A stretch of 64,000 nucleotides of DNA from an uncultured Sphaerochaeta sp. (GTDB lineage Bacteria > Spirochaetota > Spirochaetia > Sphaerochaetales > Sphaerochaetaceae), in assembly GCF_963677075.1 (NCBI RefSeq), contig NZ_OY781873.1:620001-684000 (forward strand), read 5' to 3'. Under the pieces are notes generated by a model that saw only the letters and a list, made by a program, of their open reading frames with translations, did no database searches and had not been told where the DNA came from. A program made the translations under genes and the position numbers. Shown here piece by piece: positions 7,305 through 16,248 of this stretch; within the stretch, counting starts at the first letter, position 1; the number at the start of each line of letters is the position of its first letter.

Positions 7305-9338
7305 CTAGATATCCAAATTCGAAACATAGACTGCATTTGCGTCAATGAAAGCCCTTCGCGGCTCAACTTCTTCACCCATGAGCATACTGAAAACCCTATC
7401 AGCTTCCTCTGCATCTTCAAGCGAGATTTGGCTGATCATGCGTGTCTCAGGATTCATGGTTGTTTCCCAAAGCTGATCGGGGTTCATCTCACCAAGACCT
7501 TTATACCGCTGGAGCCCGACCTTGTTTTCATCTTTTACATTGTGTTCTTCGAGAATCTTGGTCCTCGCTTCCTCATCATAGGCATAGAAAACCTTCTTCC
7601 CTATGGTGATCTTGTACAAGGGAGGCATTGCAAAATAGATATACCCGGCTTCAATGAGAGGTCTCATATACCTAAAGAAGAACGTCAGCAGCAATGTCCT
7701 GATATGTGATCCATCAACGTCTGCGTCTGCCATGATGATAATCTTGTGATATCTCGTTTTAGAGAGGTCAAAGGTAACATCATTGTCGAAATCTTCATCC
7801 TTCCCCATATTGTTGTACCGAGTAATACCGGCACCAATGGAAGAAATAACCGGCTGCAGCTTATCATTTCCCAATACCTTGAACTCCTGGGCTTTCTCAA
7901 CATTGAGCATCTTACCCCAGAGAGGAAGAATTGCCTGGAATTTGCGGTCACGGCCCTGTTTTGCGGATCCACCTGCCGAGTCACCCTCAACAATGAATAC
8001 CTCACACTTTGCAGGATCCTTTTCAGAACAGTCAGCCAGCTTGCCTGGTAGGCCGCCACCTTCACTCTTCTTTCTGATCTGCTCTCGTGCCTTACGGGCG
8101 GCAACCCTCCCAAGTGCAGCACTGATGATTTTCTGCAGAATGGTTTCTGTCTGGGCAGGGAATTCATCAAAATAGTTTCCCAGCTTCTCATATACCATGG
8201 AGAAAACAACGCCGGTAACAGCGGAGTTGCCCAATTTCATCTTGGTCTGCCCCTCAAACTGGGGTTCAGGAACCTTGACAGAAATAACAGCGGTCAAACC
8301 TTCTGAGATATCACTCTGTTCGAGTTTTTCCTCATACTTCTTCAAGAGTTTTGGGTTCTTCTGTAATTGAAGGTTGATAACCCGGCTCAATCCAGTCCTG
8401 AAACCAGTAAGGTGGGTACCACCCTCGCGAGTGTTGATATTGTTGACAAAGGTAATCACCTTCTCATCGTACTTATCATTGTACTGCAGACCAATTTCAA
8501 CCTTGATGTTGTCTCTTTCCCCTTCAATGGAGATGGGAGGATCAACCAAGACACGCTTGAATTCGTTAAGGTAACTTACAAAGTGGGAAATTCCACCCTC
8601 AGAGTGGAATGTTTGTTCTTTTACCTCATCTCCTCTGCGGTCAGACAGGGAGATTGAAACACCCTTGTTCAGGAAGGAAAGCTCCCTGAATCTATTAACC
8701 AATACCTCATAACTGAAAGCATTCTGTTCCATGATGGAGTAGTCGGGTGAGAATTTAACCACGGTGCCACTTCGATCGGTATCTCCGATGCGTAGTACTT
8801 CGCTCTTGGGCAAACCACAACTGTAGAGCTGTCGGTAAATCCCCCCATCCCGATAGATGGTAACTTCCATCCAAACCGAGAGGGCATTCACACAGGAGAC
8901 ACCCACTCCATGCAATCCGCCGGAAACCTTATAGGAGTTCTTATCGAATTTTCCTCCGGCATGCAGTTGGGTAAGTGCAATTTCCAGCGAGCTTTTCTTC
9001 TCAATTGGGTGTGGATCGACAGGAATTCCGCGGCCATTGTCTTCAACTGTACAAACCTCTCTTCCCTCTTTATCAATATCGAGGTAGACACGGATTTCTG
9101 AACAATAACCAGCCATCGCTTCATCGATGCTATTATCAACCACCTCATATACGAGATGATGCAATCCATCAATGCCTGTGGATCCAATGTACATACCAGG
9201 TCGTTTTCGAACAGCCTCAAGACCCTTGAGGACCTGAATACTCCCGGCAGAATAACCATGGGAAACGGAAGCCATCTCTACACCATCTTGGTGCAATGAT
9301 GGCTCCAACGTTCCGTTGTCAAAGCTCCCTTCACTCAT
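7305..9338 (-). CDS. gyrB: DNA gyrase subunit B
   Basis: ATPase subunit of gyrase, 677 residues. The GHKL ATP-binding domain shows VYEVVDNSIDEAMAGY, EDNGRGIPVD and GLHGVGVSCVNALS. The TOPRIM domain shows EGDSAGGSAKQGRDR and the metal-binding DADVDGSHIRTLLL. The C-terminal LQRYKGLGEMNP motif is typical. The start at 9338 has AAGGAT eight bases upstream. The first 25-30 residues before GSIQVLKGLEAVRKRPGMY are longer than in many homologues. It diverges from dnaA across a 199-bp gap and is the first gene of the gyrBA operon. Confidence 0.98.
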   Translation of the reverse strand: MSEGSFDNGTLEPSLHQDGVEMASVSHGYSAGSIQVLKGLEAVRKRPGMYIGSTGIDGLHHLVYEVVDNSIDEAMAGYCSEIRVYLDIDKEGREVCTVEDNGRGIPVDPHPIEKKSSLEIALTQLHAGGKFDKNSYKVSGGLHGVGVSCVNALSVWMEVTIYRDGGIYRQLYSCGLPKSEVLRIGDTDRSGTVVKFSPDYSIMEQNAFSYEVLVNRFRELSFLNKGVSISLSDRRGDEVKEQTFHSEGGISHFVSYLNEFKRVLVDPPISIEGERDNIKVEIGLQYNDKYDEKVITFVNNINTREGGTHLTGFRTGLSRVINLQLQKNPKLLKKYEEKLEQSDISEGLTAVISVKVPEPQFEGQTKMKLGNSAVTGVVFSMVYEKLGNYFDEFPAQTETILQKIISAALGRVAARKAREQIRKKSEGGGLPGKLADCSEKDPAKCEVFIVEGDSAGGSAKQGRDRKFQAILPLWGKMLNVEKAQEFKVLGNDKLQPVISSIGAGITRYNNMGKDEDFDNDVTFDLSKTRYHKIIIMADADVDGSHIRTLLLTFFFRYMRPLIEAGYIYFAMPPLYKITIGKKVFYAYDEEARTKILEEHNVKDENKVGLQRYKGLGEMNPDQLWETTMNPETRMISQISLEDAEEADRVFSMLMGEEVEPRRAFIDANAVYVSNLDI

Positions 9339-9537
9339 TCGTTATATCCTTATGTAATAATAAAAAAAATACCTGTATCAATTCTTATCAAGTATACCAA
9401 AATTATGGGGGAGTTGCAAGCTTGCACACGAATTCAAGCCAATTTATTACTTCTTTTATTACAAGATTTTACAAACAACAGATTCACTTAGCTGTACAAT
9501 ACTTGCACCGTCTGACACTACAAGGTAAAATGGCCGC

Positions 9538-10959
9538 ATGAGCGAAGCACAAAACATATACTATGAGTTCTGGCAGGAAACTGCCTCCCGTATCAAGGAG
9601 ACCCTTCCAGAACAGGAATACCATACCTGGTTCAATCGAATTGCCTACCTACGATCAGATAGTCATAAGGTAGTACTGGCTGTAGCAAGCCAGTTTATTC
9701 TGGACACAGTAATAGCCCGTTACAGGGATATGATACGCAATACGATGATTGAACTAACTGGAGAGGACATCGATATTGGTTTTGAGGTAGTAGCACGTTC
9801 AAAAATTGAACAAATACAACAACCATCAAAAGAACACAAGGAAACACCAAAGGAAACCCCCATTGTTACCATCCAACCAAAGCCACAGGTCAGTGAAGAA
9901 AAGACCTTGAAAATGAAAAAGGATTGTAATCTGAACCCTTCCTATGAGTTTCATACATTTGTGATCGGGGACAACTCCGCATTTGCCTATAATGCAAGCC
10001 TCGCCATTGCAAAGAATCCAGGAGTCAGTTACAACCCTTGCCTCATCTATGGTGGTGTAGGGCTTGGTAAAACACACCTGTTGAACTCCATCGGAAATCA
10101 CATCATCAACAACACCCCTGAGCTGAAGGTTATGTATGTGACAGCCGAGATGTTTACCAATGAATTCATTGAATCAATCGGTTCACAAAGAACACAGCAG
10201 TTCAAGAACAAGTTCCGTAAAGTGGATGTGCTGCTTATCGATGACATACACTTCCTGCAAGGAAAGGACAGCACACAGGAAGAACTGTTCCATACATTCA
10301 ACAACCTGTACGAGTCAAAGAAACAGATGGTATTCACCTGTGACCGACCTATCAGTGAACTGAAAAACATAACCGATCGCCTGAGTTCCAGGTTTGAGAG
10401 GGGATTGAACGTAGATCTGCAACCACCAAACTATGAAACAAGAATGGCAATCCTCAAGAAAAAACTTGTGGAAAGGGGCGGTTCAATGAGCGAGGAGATT
10501 CTCAACTACATAGCAACCAATGTATGTACAAATGTAAGGGATCTTGAATCATCACTTACCAAGCTTATTGCCTATAGCGAACTACTTGGACAGGAAATAT
10601 CATTTGACAAGGCACGGGAACTCCTTGGCATTCTCCCCTCCTTGGCTGCCAATTCAAACCAGACCCTCTCCATTGATACCATCATTAAGGTAGTGGGAGA
10701 GTACTTCAATGTAAGCAGCTTCGAGATCAAGGGGAAAAAGAAGAACAAATCGCTCATACAACCAAGACAGATTGCCATGTTCCTGGCAAGGGATATTACC
10801 GAATACTCCACTACAGAAATCGGTACAGAATTTGGAGGCAGGGATCATACCACTGTCATGCATGCACATGACCGGATTGAGTCCTTGATGAAAGGGGATG
10901 AATCGTTTGCAAACACCATCGTGAAATTGAAGAGGGACTTAACAAATGGTAAGCGGTAA
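9538..10959 (+). CDS. dnaA: chromosomal replication initiator DnaA
   Basis: DnaA, 473 residues, binds DnaA boxes and melts the origin. Domain I (about 1-85) includes EYHTWFNRIAYL. Domain II (about 90-135) is Pro/Lys/Glu-rich and flexible. Domain III is the AAA+ core with Walker A GGVGLGKTHL and Walker B VLLIDDIHFLQGK. Domain IV carries the DNA-binding signature GGRDHTTVMHAHDRI. The ribosome site AAGG is 12 bases upstream, which is far. A tiny frame (ATG GCC GCA TGA, 9530-9541) starts four bases after that AAGG and its stop overlaps the dnaA ATG, so initiation may occur by coupling. It heads the dnaA-dnaN-recF-dciA cluster. Confidence 0.98.
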   Translation: MSEAQNIYYEFWQETASRIKETLPEQEYHTWFNRIAYLRSDSHKVVLAVASQFILDTVIARYRDMIRNTMIELTGEDIDIGFEVVARSKIEQIQQPSKEHKETPKETPIVTIQPKPQVSEEKTLKMKKDCNLNPSYEFHTFVIGDNSAFAYNASLAIAKNPGVSYNPCLIYGGVGLGKTHLLNSIGNHIINNTPELKVMYVTAEMFTNEFIESIGSQRTQQFKNKFRKVDVLLIDDIHFLQGKDSTQEELFHTFNNLYESKKQMVFTCDRPISELKNITDRLSSRFERGLNVDLQPPNYETRMAILKKKLVERGGSMSEEILNYIATNVCTNVRDLESSLTKLIAYSELLGQEISFDKARELLGILPSLAANSNQTLSIDTIIKVVGEYFNVSSFEIKGKKKNKSLIQPRQIAMFLARDITEYSTTEIGTEFGGRDHTTVMHAHDRIESLMKGDESFANTIVKLKRDLTNGKR

Positions 10960-10964
10960 TATCT

Positions 10965-11147
10965 TGTGGACAACCACTGGATACCTTGTGGATAACTGCC
11001 AAAACCTGTGGATACAGCTTTTTTCCTTGTGGATGAAATGTGGGCAACTGGACAAGTTATCCACAAGATGACAAAAATTAAGCAGTGATTGGACAAGAAA
11101 TTAGAAAGTTATCCACAGAATCTGTGCTATTATTACTATTATTACTA
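10965..11147. other. oriC: DnaA-box cluster and DnaA-trio unwinding element
   Basis: The dnaA-dnaN gap holds six DnaA-box-like 9-mers. TTATCCACA is perfect at 11057-11065 and 11109-11117. On the other strand, TGTGGATAA is at 10987-10995, with near matches at 10965-10973, 11007-11015 and 11028-11036. Nine bases after the last perfect box there are seven in-phase triplets CTA/TTA (11127-11147), followed by an AT-only run. This matches the DnaA box, spacer and DnaA-trio layout of the basal unwinding system known from Bacillus subtilis. Gene direction flips at dnaA, which supports this as the bidirectional origin. Confidence 0.9.
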
Positions 11148-11175
11148 TATTTTTTAATAATCTAGGAGTATTAAT

Positions 11176-12282
11176 ATGAAATTCGTCTGCAACAAAGATG
11201 ACATCCTCAACGAGATAATATATTCAATGGATTTTACCAGTCAGAGAAACTCTCTTTCGATCACCAGCAACGTCTATCTAGAGACATTTGATGGACGACT
11301 CATCATCAAAGCAACAGATCAGAAATTGGGATTCAACACTGAGATTGCAGTCGAGACACTGCAAGAAGGAAGAACCACTGTTTTCTGCGAAAAACTCCTG
11401 AATATTCTCAGAAGCCTTCCAAACACCAGAATTGATTTCTCATTGGAAGATGGAATGCTTACAATCAAGCCTGAAGAGCAGAACATTGATTTCAAACTAA
11501 GAACCATAGGTGCTGATGAATTTCCCTCCCTGGAGAATTCAGAATCATCTTCGTATTTCACGATTCCTCAGAAAACCTTCACCGATATGGCAAACCAAAC
11601 CATGTTTGCCATCAGCGAGGATGAAACAAGATATTTCCTCTGTGGCCTGTATCTCGAAAGAAATGCAAGTGGCATGAACATGGTTGCCACAGATGGAAGA
11701 AGACTTTCCATTGTGGAGAGAACATTTGAAGAAGATCTTCCCATGTTCCCCTCAATTATCATTCCACCAAAATTCTTTACAGAATTGAAAAAACTCTCAA
11801 CAGATGAGGGAATGCTTGATCTTTCAATAACAGAAAATATTCTTTTTGCAAAAATAGGTAACAGGACATTCTATACGACCCTCATCAAAGGACAATATCC
11901 AAACTATCGTAGGGTAATTCCAGATGTGCAAACCTATACCTGTACGATGAGAATCCAAGATATGCTTGATGCCTTGAAGAGAGTTTCTCTCTTGGTTGAA
12001 AACAAGGCAAAACGAATCTTCCTGGATATCAGTGAGGCTGGCGTGCTGCTTACCAGTGATGAGAGTGAAGTTGGAGAAGCGAAAGAAATCATTGCATGCC
12101 AGTATGAAGGTCCTGACAGCAAGGTTTCCTTGAACTACACATACTTGGTAAATCCATTGAAAGCCATGGAGGGAGAATATTTCTCCATCAACTTTACTGA
12201 ACCTACTCGTGCAATGACAGTAAAACCCGATAGTAATAGGGATTACTTTCATATCATTATGCCAATGCAACCGAATGCCTGA
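11176..12282 (+). CDS. dnaN: DNA polymerase III sliding clamp, beta subunit
   Basis: The 368-residue clamp encircles DNA and tethers the polymerase. The three-domain clamp fold is recognised from FALCG-like CGLYLERNASGMNMVATDGRRLS, FTTLIKGQYPNYRRVIP and the C-terminal IIMPMQ. The sequence is spirochaete-like and diverged, with DEVGEA-type hinge segments. AGGAG lies seven bases before the ATG. The stop overlaps the recF start by one base (TGATG), indicating coupling. It follows oriC directly. Confidence 0.96.
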   Translation: MKFVCNKDDILNEIIYSMDFTSQRNSLSITSNVYLETFDGRLIIKATDQKLGFNTEIAVETLQEGRTTVFCEKLLNILRSLPNTRIDFSLEDGMLTIKPEEQNIDFKLRTIGADEFPSLENSESSSYFTIPQKTFTDMANQTMFAISEDETRYFLCGLYLERNASGMNMVATDGRRLSIVERTFEEDLPMFPSIIIPPKFFTELKKLSTDEGMLDLSITENILFAKIGNRTFYTTLIKGQYPNYRRVIPDVQTYTCTMRIQDMLDALKRVSLLVENKAKRIFLDISEAGVLLTSDESEVGEAKEIIACQYEGPDSKVSLNYTYLVNPLKAMEGEYFSINFTEPTRAMTVKPDSNRDYFHIIMPMQPNA

Positions 12283-13373
12283 TGCGTTTTACCCAGCTTT
12301 GGACAAACCAATTCAGAAATCTGGCCAGCGAGAAAATACCTGTCGATAACCGACAGGTATTCCTCATTGGACCAAACGGACAAGGAAAAACCAATCTTCT
12401 TGAAGCGGTATATACACTCTGTTATGGATCTTCGTTTCGTACAAACCAATTGAAGGAACTCGCTACTGACAAAGAAAAAAACTTCAAGCTTGAAGGAATA
12501 TACGTAACAGATGATGAACAACATCATACCCTTGTACTCGAATACAAAGACGCAAAACGAACAGTGCTGCTCGATGGACGGGAAATCAAGGACAGGAAGG
12601 AGTTGATCTACAACATCCCCTGTATTGTTTTCAGCCATGACGATATTTTTTTCATCAAGGGAGAACCTGAACAGCGAAGAAGATTTTTCGACCAGATCAT
12701 GAGTATGTACAATCCCCTGTTTTTTGATGATATGCGCAGGTATAGGTTGGTATTGAGACAACGAAATCTGGCGATCAAAGAACAACGCTTTGAACTGCTT
12801 CCCGTCTATGACATCCAGCTCGCCACCTATGGCATTGCAATCCAGCAGGAAAGAACACGTGCTGTATTCGAGTTTGACCAGATTTTTCCTGAGATGTATC
12901 GCTCTGTTTCTGGTCAGGACATTGATATACATATCGAGTACCAACCGTCCTGGAACACCTGTGCAACCAAGGATGAGGTGATTGCTTACCTGGAACAGAA
13001 AAGAGGACGGGATATGAACCTGTTAACCACTACCAGTGGAATTCATCGTGACAGATTCCAAGTGATGGAAGGTTCTCAAAATTTTTCGCAAACAGGATCT
13101 ACCGGCCAAATGAGGCTCGCTTCACTCATTTTTCGTACTGCACAGATGGCATTTTTTGAGAAAAAAACCGGAGGAAAGCCCTTGATACTGGTTGATGATG
13201 TCCTGCTCGAGCTTGATCATACCAGACGAGCGGAATTTCTGAGGTTGATGCAATCCTACAGCCAAGCTTTCTTTACATTTTTACCAGAAGAGCAGTATTT
13301 CTCCTCTCTGGCAGATGAGAACGCATTGGTGTATACTGTCGATCAAGGAAGATTTATCAGCCATGAAGGATAA
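12282..13373 (+). CDS. recF: recombination mediator RecF
   Basis: SMC-like ATPase of 363 residues that helps load RecA at single-strand gaps. It shows Walker A GPNGQGKTNLLEA, an ABC-type signature region TGSTGQMRLA and Walker B PLILVDDVLLELD. The start codon overlaps the dnaN stop by one base, so it is probably translated by re-initiation. Its 3' end overlaps dciA by 11 bases. The order dnaA-dnaN-recF is the widespread bacterial arrangement. Confidence 0.96.
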   Translation: MRFTQLWTNQFRNLASEKIPVDNRQVFLIGPNGQGKTNLLEAVYTLCYGSSFRTNQLKELATDKEKNFKLEGIYVTDDEQHHTLVLEYKDAKRTVLLDGREIKDRKELIYNIPCIVFSHDDIFFIKGEPEQRRRFFDQIMSMYNPLFFDDMRRYRLVLRQRNLAIKEQRFELLPVYDIQLATYGIAIQQERTRAVFEFDQIFPEMYRSVSGQDIDIHIEYQPSWNTCATKDEVIAYLEQKRGRDMNLLTTTSGIHRDRFQVMEGSQNFSQTGSTGQMRLASLIFRTAQMAFFEKKTGGKPLILVDDVLLELDHTRRAEFLRLMQSYSQAFFTFLPEEQYFSSLADENALVYTVDQGRFISHEG

Positions 13374-13683
13374 GAAAACAAGACTGTGCAAGGAAGGAGA
13401 ACCACTGGAAGCAAAAGCAGTGCTTGACTATGTCTTGAGAAGACTTGATATTCGTCCTGATAACCCAAAAGCAGCTGTTGGATTTGAGTGGCAGAAAATC
13501 ATTGGAAACCGCTTGTATCCTCACGTGAAAATTGTGGAAATCAAGCACACCACATTGGTTTTGAAAGCAGACCATCCTTCTTGGGCACAAATTACCATGA
13601 TGCAGCAAAAAAAGATTCTTTCTCTGCTCGCAAAGAAGTATCCATCCCTAGGCATTAAGAGCATTCAGATGCTAAGCTCTTAG
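13363..13683 (+). CDS. DciA-like replicative helicase loader (DUF721)
   Basis: A 106-residue DUF721 protein. DciA is the ancestral loader of the DnaB helicase in bacteria that lack DnaC or DnaI. The conserved part spans about residues 17-80 (VLRRLDI...WQKIIGNRLYPHVKIVEIKHTTLVLKADHPSWAQ), the KH-like fold of the family. I start at the ATG at 13363, where MKDKKTRL overlaps the end of recF by 11 bases; an earlier in-frame ATG at 13315 would overlap by 59. The location directly after dnaA-dnaN-recF is the classic dciA context. Confidence 0.85.
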   Translation: MKDKKTRLCKEGEPLEAKAVLDYVLRRLDIRPDNPKAAVGFEWQKIIGNRLYPHVKIVEIKHTTLVLKADHPSWAQITMMQQKKILSLLAKKYPSLGIKSIQMLSS

Positions 13684-13687
13684 TTAC

Positions 13688-13716
13688 TTGACGTAAATAC
13701 GGGCAGTCTATATACT
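13688..13716 (+). promoter_or_regulatory. strong rpmH-rnpA promoter
   Basis: TTGACG (13688-13693), a 17-bp spacer and TATACT (13711-13716) lie 78 bases before rpmH, just after the dciA stop. It is among the closest consensus matches in the window, as expected for a ribosomal protein gene. Confidence 0.75.
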
Positions 13717-13793
13717 GCACCACTCGGGGGAGTATCCTCTGAATTAAGTAGAAAATATCCGCGTAAAGCGATGTAAAAATTGGAGATTATCTC

Positions 13794-13961
13794 ATGAGTT
13801 ACAAAGGAAAAAGAACCTACCAGCCCAGTAGAGTGAAGAGAAACAGAAAGTTTGGTTTTAGGGCTCGTATGGCAACAAAGGGCGGTCGCCTGGTCTTGGC
13901 CCGCAGAAGAGCCAAAGGCAGACATAAGCTGTCCGTATGTGATGAGAAGAAGCCTTTCTAA
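13794..13961 (+). CDS. rpmH: 50S ribosomal protein L34
   Basis: A 55-residue, very basic protein of the large ribosomal subunit. The family core [19 protein letters not shown] and [18 protein letters not shown] is clear. The C-terminus [12 protein letters not shown] is about ten residues longer than the common 44-46-residue L34, and that tail is what overlaps rnpA by 20 bases in another frame. GGAG lies about nine bases upstream of the ATG. Confidence 0.97.
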   Translation: MSYKGKRTYQPSRVKRNRKFGFRARMATKGGRLVLARRRAKGRHKLSVCDEKKPF

Positions 13962-14292
13962 ACAAGAAATTGTAAAACGTAAACCGGAGATTGACCGAAT
14001 TTTCAAGACCGGCAGGCATTATTCCTGCCGTGGATTGAAACTTATTGTAAGTCAGAACCAACTAGATATTGATAGGATTGTGGTAATTCCGGTCCGTCAT
14101 TACGGTAATGCTGTCCAAAGAAACAGGATCCGTAGACAAATCAAGGAAATTTGGCGTACAGAAAAGCCTAGGATGGTCCCCGGTTACGATTTTGCATTTG
14201 TCGTTTATCCAGGAAAGGTTCTTGATTATGCATTCCAAAAGGAACAAATACTCTCTCTCTGCGATAAGGCTGGGGTGTTTAACCAGTCTTAA
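13942..14292 (+). CDS. rnpA: ribonuclease P protein component
   Basis: A small basic protein (116 residues) that binds RNase P RNA and assists tRNA 5' maturation. The RNR signature [13 protein letters not shown] and the N-terminal [14 protein letters not shown] segment are diagnostic. I choose ATG 13942 ([10 protein letters not shown]); the in-frame GTG just before it is an alternative. The start lies inside rpmH, 20 bases before its stop, so expression is probably coupled. yidD, often found between rnpA and yidC, is absent here. Confidence 0.94.
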   Translation: MRRSLSKQEIVKRKPEIDRIFKTGRHYSCRGLKLIVSQNQLDIDRIVVIPVRHYGNAVQRNRIRRQIKEIWRTEKPRMVPGYDFAFVVYPGKVLDYAFQKEQILSLCDKAGVFNQS

Positions 14293-14383
14293 AACGCTTT
14301 CATAACACTCCTCATTCTGTTGTTCTGTCCTATCTTTCCTGTGATTGCTTTCTTCTCTACACATCCCCCCATCAGGAGCAGAT

Positions 14384-16207
14384 ATGGATAAAAATACCAT
14401 TCTAGCCATTGTTCTATCCGTATTGGTCATTACCCTCGGAATGACCATCCAAGCCACTTTCTTCGCGCCGGCCACCCCTGAAATGGTGCCGACCACTGAA
14501 CAAGTTGAAACCTCGAGCAACACTTCAGGTCAGAGTACCTATCTGGAGCCAGCCCAATCGAGTCAGGTTTCAGCCAATATTGCATGGGACAGTAGTCTCC
14601 CAGGTTCAATGGTTGCTGTTGGCAGCGAAGGCAATAAGACTCCCTTCACATTTGAGACAAACTATTTCTTGATTGAATTCAATCCCAGTGGTGCCTCAAT
14701 TGCTTCCTTTAAGCTGAAAGAGCACCTTGATGAAGGGGAGCCTGTTGAACTGTTGTTCAAGGATGCATCATCCAATGATGCTTTCTTGATGTATGCAGGA
14801 AATGACAAGACCAATCCCATCGATGCAACCTTCCGTTACCAGATCATTGGTAACCAGGTGCAATTCACCCAGGATTTTGCCCTTCTCGAGGAAGATGGAA
14901 AGACCCCTGGCGCCCCATTCTCCATCACAAAGACCTACACGTTTGGAGAAGAGGATTATCTCTTTGAAATTGATGTGGAGACCAGAAACAGTGAGAACAA
15001 GGCCATTCCTCTCTCCTTTGAGAATTATGCCTATACGCTCGCCTTTGAACCACAGATTGGCCCCTCTTTCTCCTCCCTCGATAATAACTACAACTATCGT
15101 CGTTTTTATATCAAGGAAGACGGATCTTCCAAGAAGGATCAGGTCAAGTTGAGCAATGGTGCATACGCAACAACCAAGCCTCTTTCCTGGGTAGCACTTG
15201 TCGGTAAGTATTTCTCTATGATTGCCATTCCTGATGCAACCAACTATATGGTCAGCTTGAGTGAAGTTTCAGATGAAGGTCTTCCTCTTCAGTCGAGCAT
15301 CTATCTGAGCAGACCAACGATCAAGAGTGCAGCCCAGACGGATACATTCAGGTTCTATGCCGGTCCGCAGCTCAAGGGTGATATGGTCATCTACAACGAT
15401 GCTTCCCTGAATAGCTTTGGGGTATCGGGATTGCAGCTTGAAGCAGCGCTGGACAGCAGTTCATGGCTTGGATGGCTGGAGACAATACTGAAGACAATCT
15501 TGAATTTGCTTTACCGGGTGATCCCTAACTATGGTATTGGAATCATCATCCTTACTTTCCTTCTTAAGCTGGTACTCTACCCGATTACCAAGAAGGGTAT
15601 GGAGTCAACTGCAAAGATGGCATCCCTCTCCCCAAAGATGCAGGAGATCAAGGAAAAGTATCCTGACAATCCAACCAAGCAGAACGAAGAGATGGCGACC
15701 CTGTACAAGAAAGAGAAGATCAACCCAATGGGTGGATGTCTTCCGATGTTGTTGCAGTTCCCCATCCTTATTGCCTTCTACGGACTGCTCAATAAGCACT
15801 TTGAGTTGAGAGGAGCGATGTTTATCCCAGGATGGATTCCTGACTTGAGCCGTCCAGATACGGTTGCGAGCTTGCCGTTCAACCTGCCATTCCTAGGCAA
15901 TGAGCTGCACTTGCTTCCCATTTTCTATACAGTAAGTATGATTTTCTCAATGAAAATAACCCAGAACGCCTCAACTGCAGGTAGTCAGCAGGGCATGATG
16001 AAATTCATGACCTACGGAATGCCGTTGATGTTCTTCTTTGTGTTGTACAATGCTCCTTCTGGTTTGATCCTCTACTGGTCAGTGATGAATGCCCTATCCA
16101 TCCTCCAGCAGCTGCATACAAACAAGAAGAAACAGCGTGAGGCAAATGAGGAAGCACAGACCAACGTGCAGCAGTTCCCAGGTCCAAAGGGAAAGGGACG
16201 CAAATAG
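14384..16207 (+). CDS. yidC: membrane protein insertase YidC
   Basis: Inserts and folds inner-membrane proteins, alone or with SecYEG. The 607-residue protein has the Gram-negative layout: an N-terminal anchor (about 3-25), a large periplasmic domain (about 60-350) and a C-terminal five-helix insertase core starting near IPNYGIGIIILTFLLKLVLYPITKK. The conserved cytoplasmic loop (MASLSPKMQEIKEKY) and GGCLPMLLQFPILIAFY are visible, and the basic tail ends GPKGKGRK. AGGAG precedes the ATG at 14384 by five bases, which rules out the longer frame. A stable hairpin separates it from jag. Confidence 0.97.
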   Translation: MDKNTILAIVLSVLVITLGMTIQATFFAPATPEMVPTTEQVETSSNTSGQSTYLEPAQSSQVSANIAWDSSLPGSMVAVGSEGNKTPFTFETNYFLIEFNPSGASIASFKLKEHLDEGEPVELLFKDASSNDAFLMYAGNDKTNPIDATFRYQIIGNQVQFTQDFALLEEDGKTPGAPFSITKTYTFGEEDYLFEIDVETRNSENKAIPLSFENYAYTLAFEPQIGPSFSSLDNNYNYRRFYIKEDGSSKKDQVKLSNGAYATTKPLSWVALVGKYFSMIAIPDATNYMVSLSEVSDEGLPLQSSIYLSRPTIKSAAQTDTFRFYAGPQLKGDMVIYNDASLNSFGVSGLQLEAALDSSSWLGWLETILKTILNLLYRVIPNYGIGIIILTFLLKLVLYPITKKGMESTAKMASLSPKMQEIKEKYPDNPTKQNEEMATLYKKEKINPMGGCLPMLLQFPILIAFYGLLNKHFELRGAMFIPGWIPDLSRPDTVASLPFNLPFLGNELHLLPIFYTVSMIFSMKITQNASTAGSQQGMMKFMTYGMPLMFFFVLYNAPSGLILYWSVMNALSILQQLHTNKKKQREANEEAQTNVQQFPGPKGKGRK

Positions 16208-16218
16208 AAATTCAACTG

Positions 16219-16235
16219 CGGGGGATTTTCCCCCG
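16219..16235. other. intercistronic hairpin between yidC and jag
   Basis: CGGGGG and CCCCCG form a six-base GC stem with loop ATTTT. No U-tract follows, so it is not an intrinsic terminator. It ends just before the jag ribosome site (CGGAG), where it could set relative expression or RNA processing. Its function is not known. Confidence 0.5.
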
Positions 16236-16248
16236 AACGGAGTAGCAT

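Noticed and set aside
9339-9537. A DnaA-box cluster in the gyrB-dnaA gap
   Set aside because: AT-rich, but I find no TTATCCACA or one-mismatch box there; the boxes lie downstream of dnaA.
12249-12944. 231-codon frame antisense to recF
   Set aside because: Opposite strand of a certain gene with conserved motifs; no ribosome site or family resemblance.
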